Of a DNA stretch of 64,000 nucleotides, positions 27,536 to 36,627 are shown in pieces. Each line of letters begins with the position of its first letter. Within the stretch, counting starts at the first letter, position 1. Below the pieces are notes generated by a model, which did not search any database, was not told the DNA's origin, and saw only the letters and a program-made list of their open reading frames with translations. Source of the DNA: Alloalcanivorax marinus (GTDB lineage Bacteria > Pseudomonadota > Gammaproteobacteria > Pseudomonadales > Alcanivoracaceae); assembly GCF_016785095.1 (NCBI RefSeq), contig NZ_JAEKJB010000010.1, positions 310,001-374,000 on the forward strand, written 5' to 3'. Position numbers and translations under genes: made by a program.

Positions 27536-28440
27536 ACCTGGCCGGTTCCGATCTGAATCTGTTGCGGGTGTTCTTCGCCGTGGTCGAGGCGAACGGGGTC
27601 GCCAACGCCCAGGCGATTCTCAACAAGGACTCCTCGACCATCAGCCGGGCGCTGTCGCAACTCGAACAAAGGCTCAACGTACGGCTGTGCGAACGCGGCC
27701 GGCAGGGGTTCCGGCTGACACCGGAAGGCGCCACCGTTCACCGTCAGGCGCAGCGCCTGTTCACCTCCCTGCGCGGCTTCGAGCAAACCGTGGAGAGCCT
27801 GCAAAGTGTCGCCACTGGCCGCCTGAAACTGGGCATCATCGACAATATCATCACCGACCCGGCCTGCCCGCTCCTGCCCGCCCTGAGACGCTTCCAGGCG
27901 CCGGACCGGGACCGGGTGAAGCTGAATCTGGAAGTGCTGGCGCCGGAAGAAATGGAACGGCAACTCCAGGACAAACGGCTCGACCTGGCCATCGGCATCT
28001 TCGAAAGTCCCAACGAGCATCTGCATTACCAGCCGCTGTACCGGGAAACCGACTACCTTTACGCCGCGCCGGACCACCCGGCGGCGGTCGACGTCGACCG
28101 CCCCGACATTGCCCTTGCCTGCTCGCGCATCGTCTCGCGCCGGTTCCTGCGCGAGCAGGAGCTGGCGCTGCTGAACCAGACGGACCGGGAAGGCATCACC
28201 TTCACCGCCAGCCTGGAAGCGGTGGCGGCGTTGATTCTGTCCGGCGCCTACGTGGGATTCCTGCCCGGCCACTACGCCCGGCGCTGGGTCGCCGACGGCG
28301 AGCTGGTACGTCTCGACCCGCGCCGCTACCAGCGCGACACGACACTGCAACTGGCCACCCATCCGGACAGCCTGGAGCGCCCGATCATCAAGGACTTCAC
28401 CGGTCGACTGCTGGCCGGTGAGCCGCCGGCGCGCACGTAA
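27532..28440 (+). CDS. LysR-family transcriptional regulator
   Basis: A 302-residue LysR regulator. The N-terminal winged helix (about residues 5-64, SDLNLLRVFFAVVEANGV and DSSTISRALSQLEQRLNVRLCERG) is followed by a substrate-binding-like domain starting TGRLKLGIIDN. It overlaps the cNMP-binding gene by 4 bases. The next genes, an ABC binding protein and a cysteine hydrolase, lie 77 bases downstream in the same direction and are likely targets. The effector is unknown. Confidence 0.88.
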   Translation: MNLAGSDLNLLRVFFAVVEANGVANAQAILNKDSSTISRALSQLEQRLNVRLCERGRQGFRLTPEGATVHRQAQRLFTSLRGFEQTVESLQSVATGRLKLGIIDNIITDPACPLLPALRRFQAPDRDRVKLNLEVLAPEEMERQLQDKRLDLAIGIFESPNEHLHYQPLYRETDYLYAAPDHPAAVDVDRPDIALACSRIVSRRFLREQELALLNQTDREGITFTASLEAVAALILSGAYVGFLPGHYARRWVADGELVRLDPRRYQRDTTLQLATHPDSLERPIIKDFTGRLLAGEPPART

Positions 28441-28448
28441 ACGTGCGC
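28431..28448. other. Inverted repeat over the LysR stop codon
   Basis: GCGCACGT and ACGTGCGC form a perfect 8-base dyad around AA, covering the LysR stop and lying about 70 bases before the binding-protein gene. There is no T-tract after it, so an operator for the downstream genes is as likely as a transcript end. Confidence 0.4.
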
Positions 28449-28517
28449 GATCCGTCATGTTAGGCCCGGCGACGCACCCATAAGCTGGAAACACATTGAC
28501 CGACGCAAGGAAATGTC

Positions 28518-29570
28518 ATGTTGTTTTCACGCACTTCGAGATTGTGCCTCGCCGCCGCCCTGCTCGCCCTGACCGTGCTGCAACCGGCCCAGGCCCGCGA
28601 ACGTTACACCGTGGCCTGGACCCTGTACGCCGGCTCCATGCCCCTGGCCTACGCCGACGAAACCGGCATCCTCAAGAAGTGGGGAGACCGCTATGGCTTC
28701 GATCTGGAAGCCGTGCAGATGAACGACTACATCGAAGCGATCACCCAGTTCTCCCTGGGCCAGTTCGACGCGGTCATCGCCATGTCCCTGGACGCCCTCA
28801 CCATCCCCGCCGCCAGCGGCGTGGACACCACCGTGATCATGCCGCTGAGCACGTCCAACGGCAGTGACGGCATCGTCGTCCGGGGCAAGGGCAAGACCGT
28901 CGCCGATCTGGAAGGGCTGCCGATCAATCTGGTGGAACTGTCCGGCTCCCACTACATGCTGGTACGGGCCCTGGACAGCGTCGGGCTTGAGGAAAAGGAC
29001 GTGACCGTGGTGAACACCTCCGACGCGGACATCGCCAGTGTCTTCGAAGCCGCCGACACCCAAGCGGTGGCCACCTGGAAACCACAGCTCAGCGAAATCC
29101 TCGCCCAGTATCCGGATACCAGCCTGGTGTTCGATTCCTCGGACATCCACGGCGAACTGCTGGACGTGATGATCGCCCGCTCCGACGCCCTCGCCGACAA
29201 TCCGGACCTGGGCCGCGCCATCGCCGGCGCCTGGTTTGAAGCCGCCGCCCTGCTGCAAGCCGACCATCCACGGCACGGGGATTTCATGGGCTTCACCGCC
29301 GCCACCCTGAACACCGACAAGGACGGCGCCCGCAATCAACTAAGCACCATCGATTTTCTGTCCGCGCAGCAGGGCCGCGAGCTGGTTCGTGGCGAAGAGT
29401 TCGCCGGGACGCAGAAAAAGATCACCGGGTTCGCCTTCGACCACGGCCTGCTCGGCGACGGCGTGCCGGATGCCGGCTTCGTCGGCATCGAAACCGGACG
29501 CGGCACCGTGATCGGCAATCCCGACAACGTCAAACTGCGCTTCCCGACCACCTGGCTGGAGGCGCAATGA
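28518..29570 (+). CDS. NitT/TauT-type ABC transporter substrate-binding protein
   Basis: A 350-residue periplasmic binding protein with a Sec signal peptide cleaved near PAQA|RERY. The fold pattern (YTVAWTLYAGSMPLAYADETGILKKWGDRYGFDLE) matches the NMT1/NitT/TauT group, and the protein resembles the binding proteins found beside urea carboxylase genes. AAGGAAA precedes the ATG. The stop overlaps the next gene's start by 4 bases (ATGA). No permease or ATPase gene lies nearby, so it either borrows a distant transporter or works as a sensor. The neighbouring hydrolase suggests a urea-like or biuret-like ligand, which is inference. Confidence 0.82.
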   Translation: MLFSRTSRLCLAAALLALTVLQPAQARERYTVAWTLYAGSMPLAYADETGILKKWGDRYGFDLEAVQMNDYIEAITQFSLGQFDAVIAMSLDALTIPAASGVDTTVIMPLSTSNGSDGIVVRGKGKTVADLEGLPINLVELSGSHYMLVRALDSVGLEEKDVTVVNTSDADIASVFEAADTQAVATWKPQLSEILAQYPDTSLVFDSSDIHGELLDVMIARSDALADNPDLGRAIAGAWFEAAALLQADHPRHGDFMGFTAATLNTDKDGARNQLSTIDFLSAQQGRELVRGEEFAGTQKKITGFAFDHGLLGDGVPDAGFVGIETGRGTVIGNPDNVKLRFPTTWLEAQ

Positions 29571-30259
29571 GCGGCTTCGCCCCCCTGTCCGCCTCGCGGC
29601 CCTATGCCTGGCCCCTGGCGGGCCGCTGGGACACCTCGGACACCGCCTTGCTGATGATCGACCTGCAACGGGATTTCCTCGACCCGCGCGGCTATTTCGC
29701 CCGGCTCGGCGAGGACATCACCCATGGCCGCCGGGTGCTGGAGCCGGCGCGCCGGCTGCTCGCCGCCGCCCGTCAGGCGGGGCTGCTGGTGATCCATACC
29801 CGGGAGGGGCACCGCCCGGATCTCACCGACCTGAACGACACCAAGCAGCGGCGCGCGCAACGGGCCGGCGCCGCCATCGGCAGCGAAGGCCCGCTGGGGC
29901 GGCTGCTGGTACGCGGTGAACCCGGCTGGGAAATCGTCGACACCCTGCGGCCGGTGGCCGGCGAACCGGTGGTGGACAAGTGCGGCAACGGCGCCTTCTA
30001 CGCCACCGATCTGGAGCAACTGCTGCGGCGCGCCGGCATCCGCCATCTGATTCTCACCGGCGTGACCACCGACGTGTGCGTGTCCTCCACCCTGCGCGAA
30101 GCCAATGACCGGGGCTTCGACTGCCTGGTGCTGGAAGACGTGTGCGGTGCCGCCCGGCCGGAGCTGCACGAGGCGGTTTTCCGGGGACTGGAACGCGAAG
30201 GCGGTATTTTTGGTGCCTTCGCGAACAGCTCCGATCTGCTCGCCACGCTCGACCGCTAA
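29567..30259 (+). CDS. Isochorismatase-fold cysteine hydrolase, biuret-hydrolase-like
   Basis: A 230-residue cysteine hydrolase. The catalytic triad is visible as Asp32 (LLMIDLQRDF), Lys138 (VVDKCGNGAF) and Cys171 (GVTTDVCVSSTLREAND). The N-terminal AWPL, the HTREGHRPDLTDL segment and RGEPGWEIV closely resemble rhizobial biuret amidohydrolase BiuH, which converts biuret to allophanate and ammonia. It is coupled to the preceding binding protein by a 4-base overlap. No allophanate hydrolase gene is in the window. A related N-carbamoyl or ureido substrate is possible. Confidence 0.8.
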   Translation: MSGFAPLSASRPYAWPLAGRWDTSDTALLMIDLQRDFLDPRGYFARLGEDITHGRRVLEPARRLLAAARQAGLLVIHTREGHRPDLTDLNDTKQRRAQRAGAAIGSEGPLGRLLVRGEPGWEIVDTLRPVAGEPVVDKCGNGAFYATDLEQLLRRAGIRHLILTGVTTDVCVSSTLREANDRGFDCLVLEDVCGAARPELHEAVFRGLEREGGIFGAFANSSDLLATLDR

Positions 30260-30277
30260 CCCGACCGCGTCCTGCCT

Positions 30278-30979
30278 TCAGGTCGCCGGGTAGTTGGACG
30301 GAAACAAAGCACGCAGAGCCTGCTCGTCCATCTCCGTTTTGAAATCGTGGCGGGTGTCCAGAGCCTTGGCCCGGGCCGCCGCTGGACGCGCGTCCACGCG
30401 CTGGTAAAGCGCGTGCAGACGCGGCCAGGCGGCCAGCGGATCGTCGTCGCCGGGCAGCACTCTCGGTGCCCGTTCCAGCCAGCCCCAGGCGGACATATCA
30501 AGAATCGAGTACTGGTCACCGAGCAGGTACTCGCGCCCTTCCAGGCGTTCCTCCAGAACCTGGTAATGCCGCTGCACTTCGCGCCGGTAGCGGTTCACCG
30601 CGTACTCCAGTCGCTCCGGCGCCGCGTGCTGAAAGTGCACCGCCTGGCCGGAGAACGGGCCCAGCCCGGACGCGATGAAGAACAACCAGGACAGCAGCTC
30701 CGGGCGATCCCCGGGGCGGCCCAGGAACTGGCCGCTCTTCTCACCCAGGTACAACATGATGGCGCTGGAATCGAACAGCCGGGCCGGGGCGCCATCCGGC
30801 CCGTCATGATCGACGATGGCCGGCACCTTGTCGTTGGGATTGATGGCATGGAAGGCCGGCTCATGCTGCTCGCCCTTGCGAGTATCCACCGGCTTGAGCC
30901 GGTATGGCAGGCCGGTCTCCTCCAGCATCAGGGCGACCTTGGCGGGGTTCGGGGTGGGATGGAAATAGAAATCGATCAT
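30278..30979 (-). CDS. Glutathione S-transferase family protein
   Basis: A 233-residue GST. The thioredoxin-like N-terminal domain starts MIDFYFHPTPNPAKVALMLEE and includes the NPNDKVPAIVDHDG and LFDSSAIMLYL glutathione-binding segments. The all-helical C-terminal domain carries the LLGDQYSILDMSAWGWL motif. It resembles the YfcG/YghU group. GGGAGG lies a few bases before the ATG at 30979, which fixes the start within a longer open frame. Divergent from the TetR regulator gene and probably controlled by it. Confidence 0.9.
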   Translation of the reverse strand: MIDFYFHPTPNPAKVALMLEETGLPYRLKPVDTRKGEQHEPAFHAINPNDKVPAIVDHDGPDGAPARLFDSSAIMLYLGEKSGQFLGRPGDRPELLSWLFFIASGLGPFSGQAVHFQHAAPERLEYAVNRYRREVQRHYQVLEERLEGREYLLGDQYSILDMSAWGWLERAPRVLPGDDDPLAAWPRLHALYQRVDARPAAARAKALDTRHDFKTEMDEQALRALFPSNYPAT

Positions 30980-31021
30980 GGGGCCTCCCGGGCCGTCGGC
31001 ATTCGATGTGTTTTGTAACGA

Positions 31022-31044
31022 CCGTTCTAGAATAGACAGAACGG
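31022..31044. promoter_or_regulatory. Likely TetR operator between the GST and tetR-type genes
   Basis: CCGTTCT (31022-31028) and AGAACGG (31038-31044) form a perfect inverted repeat with a nine-base centre, in the 110-base gap between the divergent GST and TetR genes. Position and symmetry fit an autoregulatory TetR operator. Confidence 0.65.
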
Positions 31045-31089
31045 CATCGCCATGCCACTCTTCAGCCACCCCATGAGAACGGAGCGACC

Positions 31090-31671
31090 ATGGCCCGGCC
31101 CCGACAATTCGACGAATCCGAGGTACTGGACGCGGCCACCCGCTGCTTCTGGCGGCACGGTTATCAGGCCACCTCGATGCGCGATCTGGCCGCCGAAACC
31201 AACCTCACCGGCGCCAGCCTGTACAACGCCTTTGGCGATAAACGGGCCCTCTACCGGCGGGTGCTGGCGCATTACGCCCGGCACGGCTCGCTGCAACGCA
31301 TCCGTGAGCTGGAGGGCACCCTGCCCCCGGCCCGCGCGATCCGGGTGTTTCTGCAGGACATCATCGAGCGCTCCCTGGACGATCAGGATCATAAGGGCTG
31401 CTTGCTGGTGAATTCGGCGCTGGAACTGGCGCCGGAGGATGAGGAGCTGCAACAGGCGGTCAACGAACAACTGGCCGAGCTGGAAGCGTTTTTCTGGCGC
31501 TGCGTGCGCGCCGGGCAAAAGGACGGCAGCATCTCCGACCAGCGCCCGGCCCGGGAGCTGGCCCGTTTTCTGCTGGGTATTCTGATGGGGATACGGGTGC
31601 TGGCCCGCGCTCAACCACGGCGGGCCACCCTGGAAGCGGTGCTACGCCCGGCGCTGTCGGTACTGGCCTGA
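31090..31671 (+). CDS. TetR/AcrR-family transcriptional regulator
   Basis: A 193-residue TetR-type repressor. The N-terminal helix-turn-helix is MARPRQFDESEVLDAATRCFWRHGYQATSMRDLAAETNLTGASLYNAFGDK in pattern, with the C-terminal ligand domain typical of the group that includes the TetR_C_16 or YxaF-like regulators (KGCLLVNSALEL). CGGAGCGACC precedes the ATG. It is divergent from the GST gene, with a symmetrical operator-like repeat between them, so it likely controls the GST in response to an electrophile. Confidence 0.88.
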   Translation: MARPRQFDESEVLDAATRCFWRHGYQATSMRDLAAETNLTGASLYNAFGDKRALYRRVLAHYARHGSLQRIRELEGTLPPARAIRVFLQDIIERSLDDQDHKGCLLVNSALELAPEDEELQQAVNEQLAELEAFFWRCVRAGQKDGSISDQRPARELARFLLGILMGIRVLARAQPRRATLEAVLRPALSVLA

Positions 31672-31687
31672 CCGGCGGCGCCGGGAT

Positions 31688-33025
31688 TCAGTCGCGCATC
31701 TTGCGCAGCAGCCCCAGCGCCATGACCACCACCAGCGCGGCGCCCAGCAGCAGAATGCCCCACAGCACGATGCGTCGCGTGGGCAGCGGCTCCGGCGCCG
31801 GGCGCAGCGCCGCGTCGCCGCCCAGCACCCGCGCCGGCCGCACCCGCGCCGCCGCCGCCTCCCCGAACCGGGCGCAATCGATCACCTGGGCCGGCGGCGC
31901 CGTGCCACTGCCGTAGGCGAGCAGGAAAGGCCCTTCGCCCTGGGCCAGGAACGCCAGATCCAGGGGCGCGTACCCCAATTCCAGAATCACCGGCTCCGGG
32001 CCCAGGGATTCGGCGCCGGACAGAATCCGCAAGCGCCAGAACCGGTCCGCCGGCGACGTGGTGGAACCGGTCGGTTGGGTACCGGTCACCGGGTTATCGG
32101 GGCCGGAGGCCACGGTACTCTGAAAACGGCGCCGCCATGAATCTTCGGCATCGGCCCGGGAACTCAGCTCCACCCGCAACACCCGGTTGGGGCCGGGCAG
32201 ACGCAGGCGCCATTGCCGCGCCGTCAGCGGTCGTTCGGCGTGGAACCGGAGCGCGCCATCGGCGTCCGGCTCGCCCATCCGGGCGGCGGCGACCCAATCC
32301 AGCGCCGGGCCGTCGCCGGCGTCCGGGCGCGGCAACGCGGAGGCGCCCCGCAACCAGTCCCGGGCGCGCTCATCCAGGGGAATCAGGCGCAGGAAACGAT
32401 AGCGCCGTTGCGGCAAGGTCACGGTGGCGACCTCCAGGGTATCGTCCTGCACCCGCAGCAGGGTGCTGCGCGATACCACCGTGCGCCACTGGTCCAGGTC
32501 GTCGCTGGCGTCCACCCGGATCGGTAATTCGGCGCGGCCTTCCGGCGAGCGCCAGTGCCAGTCCAGGCGCACGCCGGTGAGCTCGGTGTCCAGATCGCGG
32601 GCATCGAGAATATATTCAAACGAACCGGAGGCCGGCTCCGGCGCCTGGGAGGGCGCCTCCCGCCAGCGCATGCGCAGCCCGTCCGCGGTCTCGATGGACA
32701 GCCCCGCGCCCGCCGCCTGATCGGCGCGCCCCGCCGGTAAACCATGGACCGGCAGCGGCCGGGCGGTGACCGTCGACGTTGCCGGCGGCGTGCACAGGGC
32801 ATGCTGCACCACCTGCCCGTCACGATTGAACACGCGCAGGTCGCCCAGATCATCCCGCGTGCTCAAGGCGTACACGGTCTCCGGCAACGGCAGCCGGTAG
32901 GCGCTGGCCGGGGCCGATGTCTCCAGCGGGATGCCCTCGGCGAAATCCTCCGGCACCGGCGCCGCCATCACGGTCTCCGCCAGCCCCAGCGCCAACATCA
33001 CCAGCCCTACGAAGCGACCACGCAT
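31688..33025 (-). CDS. DUF3999 family protein
   Basis: A 445-residue protein with a signal peptide (MRGRFVGLVMLALGLAETVMA|AP), a large beta-rich periplasmic region, and a C-terminal membrane helix (about 418-438) ending LLRKMRD. It belongs to the DUF3999 family, whose function is unknown and which usually sits next to a DUF2339 membrane protein, as here. The ATG at 33025 overlaps the DUF2339 stop by one base (TGATG). The longer open frame upstream is a shadow of the DUF2339 gene. Confidence 0.82.
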   Translation of the reverse strand: MRGRFVGLVMLALGLAETVMAAPVPEDFAEGIPLETSAPASAYRLPLPETVYALSTRDDLGDLRVFNRDGQVVQHALCTPPATSTVTARPLPVHGLPAGRADQAAGAGLSIETADGLRMRWREAPSQAPEPASGSFEYILDARDLDTELTGVRLDWHWRSPEGRAELPIRVDASDDLDQWRTVVSRSTLLRVQDDTLEVATVTLPQRRYRFLRLIPLDERARDWLRGASALPRPDAGDGPALDWVAAARMGEPDADGALRFHAERPLTARQWRLRLPGPNRVLRVELSSRADAEDSWRRRFQSTVASGPDNPVTGTQPTGSTTSPADRFWRLRILSGAESLGPEPVILELGYAPLDLAFLAQGEGPFLLAYGSGTAPPAQVIDCARFGEAAAARVRPARVLGGDAALRPAPEPLPTRRIVLWGILLLGAALVVVMALGLLRKMRD

Positions 33026-35808
33026 CAAGACGACTCCTTTGCTCGCGGCGGCAGCGGCGAGAAGTACCCCACCACCAGCAGCACCAGACCCACGCCGAGG
33101 AACGAAACGGTCCGCGCCAGCGTCTCCGTGCCCGCCAGGTCCACCAGAAACAGTTTCACCACCACCACGCCCAGCAACGCCATGCCGGCCATCCACACCG
33201 GACGCCAGCCCCGCCGCGTGGCGCTGATCATGGCCGCCAACCCGAGCAGCGCCCAGAACAGCGACAATGCCATCTGAACCGTCACCGAGCGCAGCATGCC
33301 GTCGGCCTCCAGCGGTGTGCCCACGCCATAGTGCAACGCCCGTACCAGGGCCGCGCTGAGCCACACAAACGCCAGCCCCACGGCCACCGTCACACCGACG
33401 CTCCACCGCCCAGGCCAGGCCGCGCGCCACCAGCCAAGCCCGGCCAGCAGCGCCAGCGCCACGGAGATATCCAGCGGATTGAGCAGCGGCAAATACGGCA
33501 ACGGCGCCGGGTCCCCGCGGCTGCCCAGATTCATCACGACCACCCAGGCCGCCATCACCACCGCCAGGGGCAGGGCCGCCGGGCCAAGGTAGGCACGCCG
33601 GTGATCGCGCCATGGCCACAGCGCCGGCGCGCGGGTGCAAACCACCAACAACAGGGCGGGAATCAGCCCCCAGGCCAGCATCGGCCAGACCCCGGCCAGC
33701 GCCTGACCGATCCACCAGGGCACTTCCCCCAGCGCCACCCAGGCCAGCGCCCATACCCCCAGCCCATGGAGCCAGGGCGTCATGCCCGGCAGCCAGGCGC
33801 CGGCGTCCTGGTCCCGGCGCCACAACACGCCATGGTAGACCAGCCACAGCAGCGGCCAGCCCAGCCAGGCACCGCGCATCAGCGGGTGTTCGAGCACCGT
33901 CAGCGCCAGCGTTACCAGCACCAGGAAAGCGGCACCCAGCAACGGCGCCAGCCGCGCGCTGGCGGGCCAGGCCAGACGCCGCCCGAGCACGGCGACCAGA
34001 GCCGTGATCAACGCCGGCACCGCCAGCAGCCAGCCGGCTTCACCGCCCTCGGAGCCGAACGCGGCCACCTCACGGACCCCGGCAAGCAACGCCCATGAAA
34101 TCGACCAGGCCAGCAACAACGGCGGCATGACCCGCTCATAGGCGGCCCGCGCCGGCCCCAGGCGGAACAGGAACAAGCCGCTCAGATAACCGGCCACCGC
34201 CAGTCCGGCCAGCGCCATGAAAGCACCGTTGAACACCGGCAAGGTCGCCGGCGAACCGCCGTCATAGGCCCAGGAGAGCGCCGCCAACACCTGCAACAAC
34301 AGGCCGAATACCCGCGTCAGCCGGCGTCCCTGGCGACCGCCGAGCCAGACCAGCCCGGCGCCTTCCAGAGCCCAGCTCACGGCGGTGGCTTCGCCGGACA
34401 ACACCAGAGGCACGGTCAGCGTGGCGAAGATCACGCCGAGGGCGGCGAAGGCCTCCGCCATCAATCGCCAGGCCGCGCCCCGGGAACGCCACAACACCGC
34501 CGCCAGCACCAGGTAAAAGACCGCCAACGCCAGGGCGCTCCAGGCCAGCGCGTGCTCGATGTGGCCGACCAGGGAGGCGTGCAGGGTAAAGGCGGCCACC
34601 GGCAGGCCGAACACCAGGCTGCCGGAGAGGTAATCGACCCGGTCGGCGGTGCGCTGCCGTGCGAACAACAATGACACCGCCACGTACATCAGGAAGAACA
34701 GAATCAGGAAGGCATCGGTGCTGAACAGATGCTCGGGGCCATAGCCGGCGCCACGCCAGAGCGCGCTGACGCCGAAGGTGAACACGAAGCCCACCAGGTT
34801 CAGCGACCGCCAGGCCCGGAACCAGGCCACCGCGAACACACCCAGGTTGAGCACCGTGTAATAGCTGAACAGAGTGATGTGGCTGCCGCCGCCCTCGGAG
34901 GTCAGCAGCGGCGCCAGGAAGCCACCGGAGAAACCGATCACCGCCAGGGCCAGGGCGTTTTGCGCCACCGCCAGCACCGCCGCCGCCAGGGCCACCACCA
35001 CCATCAAGGCGAACGCCAGCCCCGCCGGCAACACGCCAAACAGACGGAACCCCACGTACAGGGTCAGATACAACAGGGCGACACCACCACCTTGCAGAAT
35101 CAAGGCATAGCCCTGATGCCGCCCGCGCAACCGCCAGCCCAGCCCGAGCAGCACCATGCCCAGCAGCGCCACCGCCGCCAACCGGGCCTCCAACGGGAAC
35201 CAGCCACTTTCGGCGGCGTACTTAGCCAGCAGCGCCGCGCCCACGAACAGCACCAGGATGCCGGCCCGGGCAATGGTATTGCCGTTGCGGAACCAGTCCA
35301 GCACGCGCCGAGTGACGCTGGCCACGCCGGAAGGCGGCGCGGCTGGAGCCGAGGAAGGGGTGGACCGGGAAACGGCGGCGGCCTCGTCCGCAGAGGCCGA
35401 CCGGGCGGCCAGCGGCGCCGTCTCGGGCTCGACGGGGGCGCTGCTTTGCAGCGGCTCGGCCGGCGCCGGGGAGGAGGGCCGGGAGCGCACCGGCGCCCGC
35501 GGAGGCGCGCTCTCGCTGGCACGGCTGTCGTGGGGGGCGCTCTCCAGGGTTCCAATGAGTCCCAGAAGACGCCGCTCCGTGGCGCGCACCCGCTCGCCGA
35601 TCAGCGCCACCAGCACCAGCGTGAACCCGGCCAGAGCGCCCACACCGGCGAACACACAGGCCGACACCAGCGCCACGGTCCAGGAGCCGGCCCAGCCTCC
35701 CAGGGCCAGCCCCGGCAACGCCAACAGCAAGGCGCCGCCGACGGCCCCCGCCAGCGACAAAAGCACCGTTGAAAACAATGGCCAGGCCGTCGGTTGCTGG
35801 GCCGCCAT
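33025..35808 (-). CDS. DUF2339 family polytopic membrane protein
   Basis: A 927-residue integral membrane protein with an N-terminal pair of helices, a Ser/Pro/Ala-rich linker (about residues 75-155), and more than 20 further hydrophobic segments. This is the DUF2339 pattern; the function is unknown. The start chosen is the ATG at 35808, with AAGGAG six bases upstream, not the ATG 27 bases earlier. It is followed by DUF3999 with a one-base overlap, and the pair forms an envelope unit downstream of moeB. Confidence 0.85.
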   Translation of the reverse strand: MAAQQPTAWPLFSTVLLSLAGAVGGALLLALPGLALGGWAGSWTVALVSACVFAGVGALAGFTLVLVALIGERVRATERRLLGLIGTLESAPHDSRASESAPPRAPVRSRPSSPAPAEPLQSSAPVEPETAPLAARSASADEAAAVSRSTPSSAPAAPPSGVASVTRRVLDWFRNGNTIARAGILVLFVGAALLAKYAAESGWFPLEARLAAVALLGMVLLGLGWRLRGRHQGYALILQGGGVALLYLTLYVGFRLFGVLPAGLAFALMVVVALAAAVLAVAQNALALAVIGFSGGFLAPLLTSEGGGSHITLFSYYTVLNLGVFAVAWFRAWRSLNLVGFVFTFGVSALWRGAGYGPEHLFSTDAFLILFFLMYVAVSLLFARQRTADRVDYLSGSLVFGLPVAAFTLHASLVGHIEHALAWSALALAVFYLVLAAVLWRSRGAAWRLMAEAFAALGVIFATLTVPLVLSGEATAVSWALEGAGLVWLGGRQGRRLTRVFGLLLQVLAALSWAYDGGSPATLPVFNGAFMALAGLAVAGYLSGLFLFRLGPARAAYERVMPPLLLAWSISWALLAGVREVAAFGSEGGEAGWLLAVPALITALVAVLGRRLAWPASARLAPLLGAAFLVLVTLALTVLEHPLMRGAWLGWPLLWLVYHGVLWRRDQDAGAWLPGMTPWLHGLGVWALAWVALGEVPWWIGQALAGVWPMLAWGLIPALLLVVCTRAPALWPWRDHRRAYLGPAALPLAVVMAAWVVVMNLGSRGDPAPLPYLPLLNPLDISVALALLAGLGWWRAAWPGRWSVGVTVAVGLAFVWLSAALVRALHYGVGTPLEADGMLRSVTVQMALSLFWALLGLAAMISATRRGWRPVWMAGMALLGVVVVKLFLVDLAGTETLARTVSFLGVGLVLLVVGYFSPLPPRAKESS

Positions 35809-35862
35809 AATCTGCTCCTTGCCCGTCATTCCCATCCCTCTGATTGAATACGATACGGCGGC

Positions 35863-36627
35863 TTATGTCCGGGAGCGAGCGCACACCGGGCAATGCGGGT
35901 CCTTGCGAAATGCCATCTCGCGCCAGGACAGGGTGCGGCCGTCGAACAGCCGCAGGCGCGGCGCCACCGGCTTGCCGGTGAGCAGATGCAAAGCGAGCAG
36001 CGCCTGCAGGGTGCCGATGGTGCCCACCACCGGGCCGAGGATACCCGCCTCGCTGCAGGCCAGGTCGCCGTCGGTGCCATCGCCGTAGACGCAGGCATAA
36101 CAGGCGCTGTCCGGGTCGCGCAGATCGAAGGCGGCGAGCTGGCCATCGAGGCGGATGGCGGCGCCGCTGACCAGGGGTTTGCGGTGGCGCACGCAAGCGG
36201 CGTTGATGGCCTGGCGGGTGGCGAAGTTGTCGCAGCAGTCGAGCACCAGATCGACCTCGGGCAGGTGCCGGTCCAGCCAGTCATCGCCGGCCATGGCCGC
36301 ATGGGGCTCAATCGCCACATCCGGGTTCAGGGCATGGAGCTGGGCGGCCAGGGCTTCGGCCTTGCCCTGCCCCACCTGATCGCCCCGGAAGGCGATCTGG
36401 CGGTGCAGGTTACTGGTGTCCACCACATCGTCGTCCACCAGAACCAGCCGGCCCACGCCGGCGCCGGCCAGATACAGGCCGGCCGGATTGGCCAGCCCGC
36501 CGCAGCCCACCAGCAGCACGGTGGCGCCGGCGATGGCCTCCTGGCCATCCAGGTCGAAGTCCGCCACCAGCAGTTGCCGGCTGTAGCGCAGTAGCTGCTC
36601 GTCGTTAAACGGTTGTTGGTCAGACAT
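35863..36627 (-). CDS. moeB: MoeB/ThiF-family adenylyltransferase
   Basis: A 254-residue E1-like enzyme. The nucleotide-binding loop LLVGCGGLANPAGLYLAGAGVG and the R finger in NLHRQIAFRGDQVGQ are intact, and two CxxC pairs (CYAC and CPVC) form the zinc site. MoeB adenylates the C-terminal glycine of MoaD for molybdopterin synthesis; some homologues act on ThiS. The order prfA-prmC-moeB matches other gammaproteobacteria. Its start overlaps the prmC end by 8 bases. Confidence 0.88.
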   Translation of the reverse strand: MSDQQPFNDEQLLRYSRQLLVADFDLDGQEAIAGATVLLVGCGGLANPAGLYLAGAGVGRLVLVDDDVVDTSNLHRQIAFRGDQVGQGKAEALAAQLHALNPDVAIEPHAAMAGDDWLDRHLPEVDLVLDCCDNFATRQAINAACVRHRKPLVSGAAIRLDGQLAAFDLRDPDSACYACVYGDGTDGDLACSEAGILGPVVGTIGTLQALLALHLLTGKPVAPRLRLFDGRTLSWREMAFRKDPHCPVCARSRT

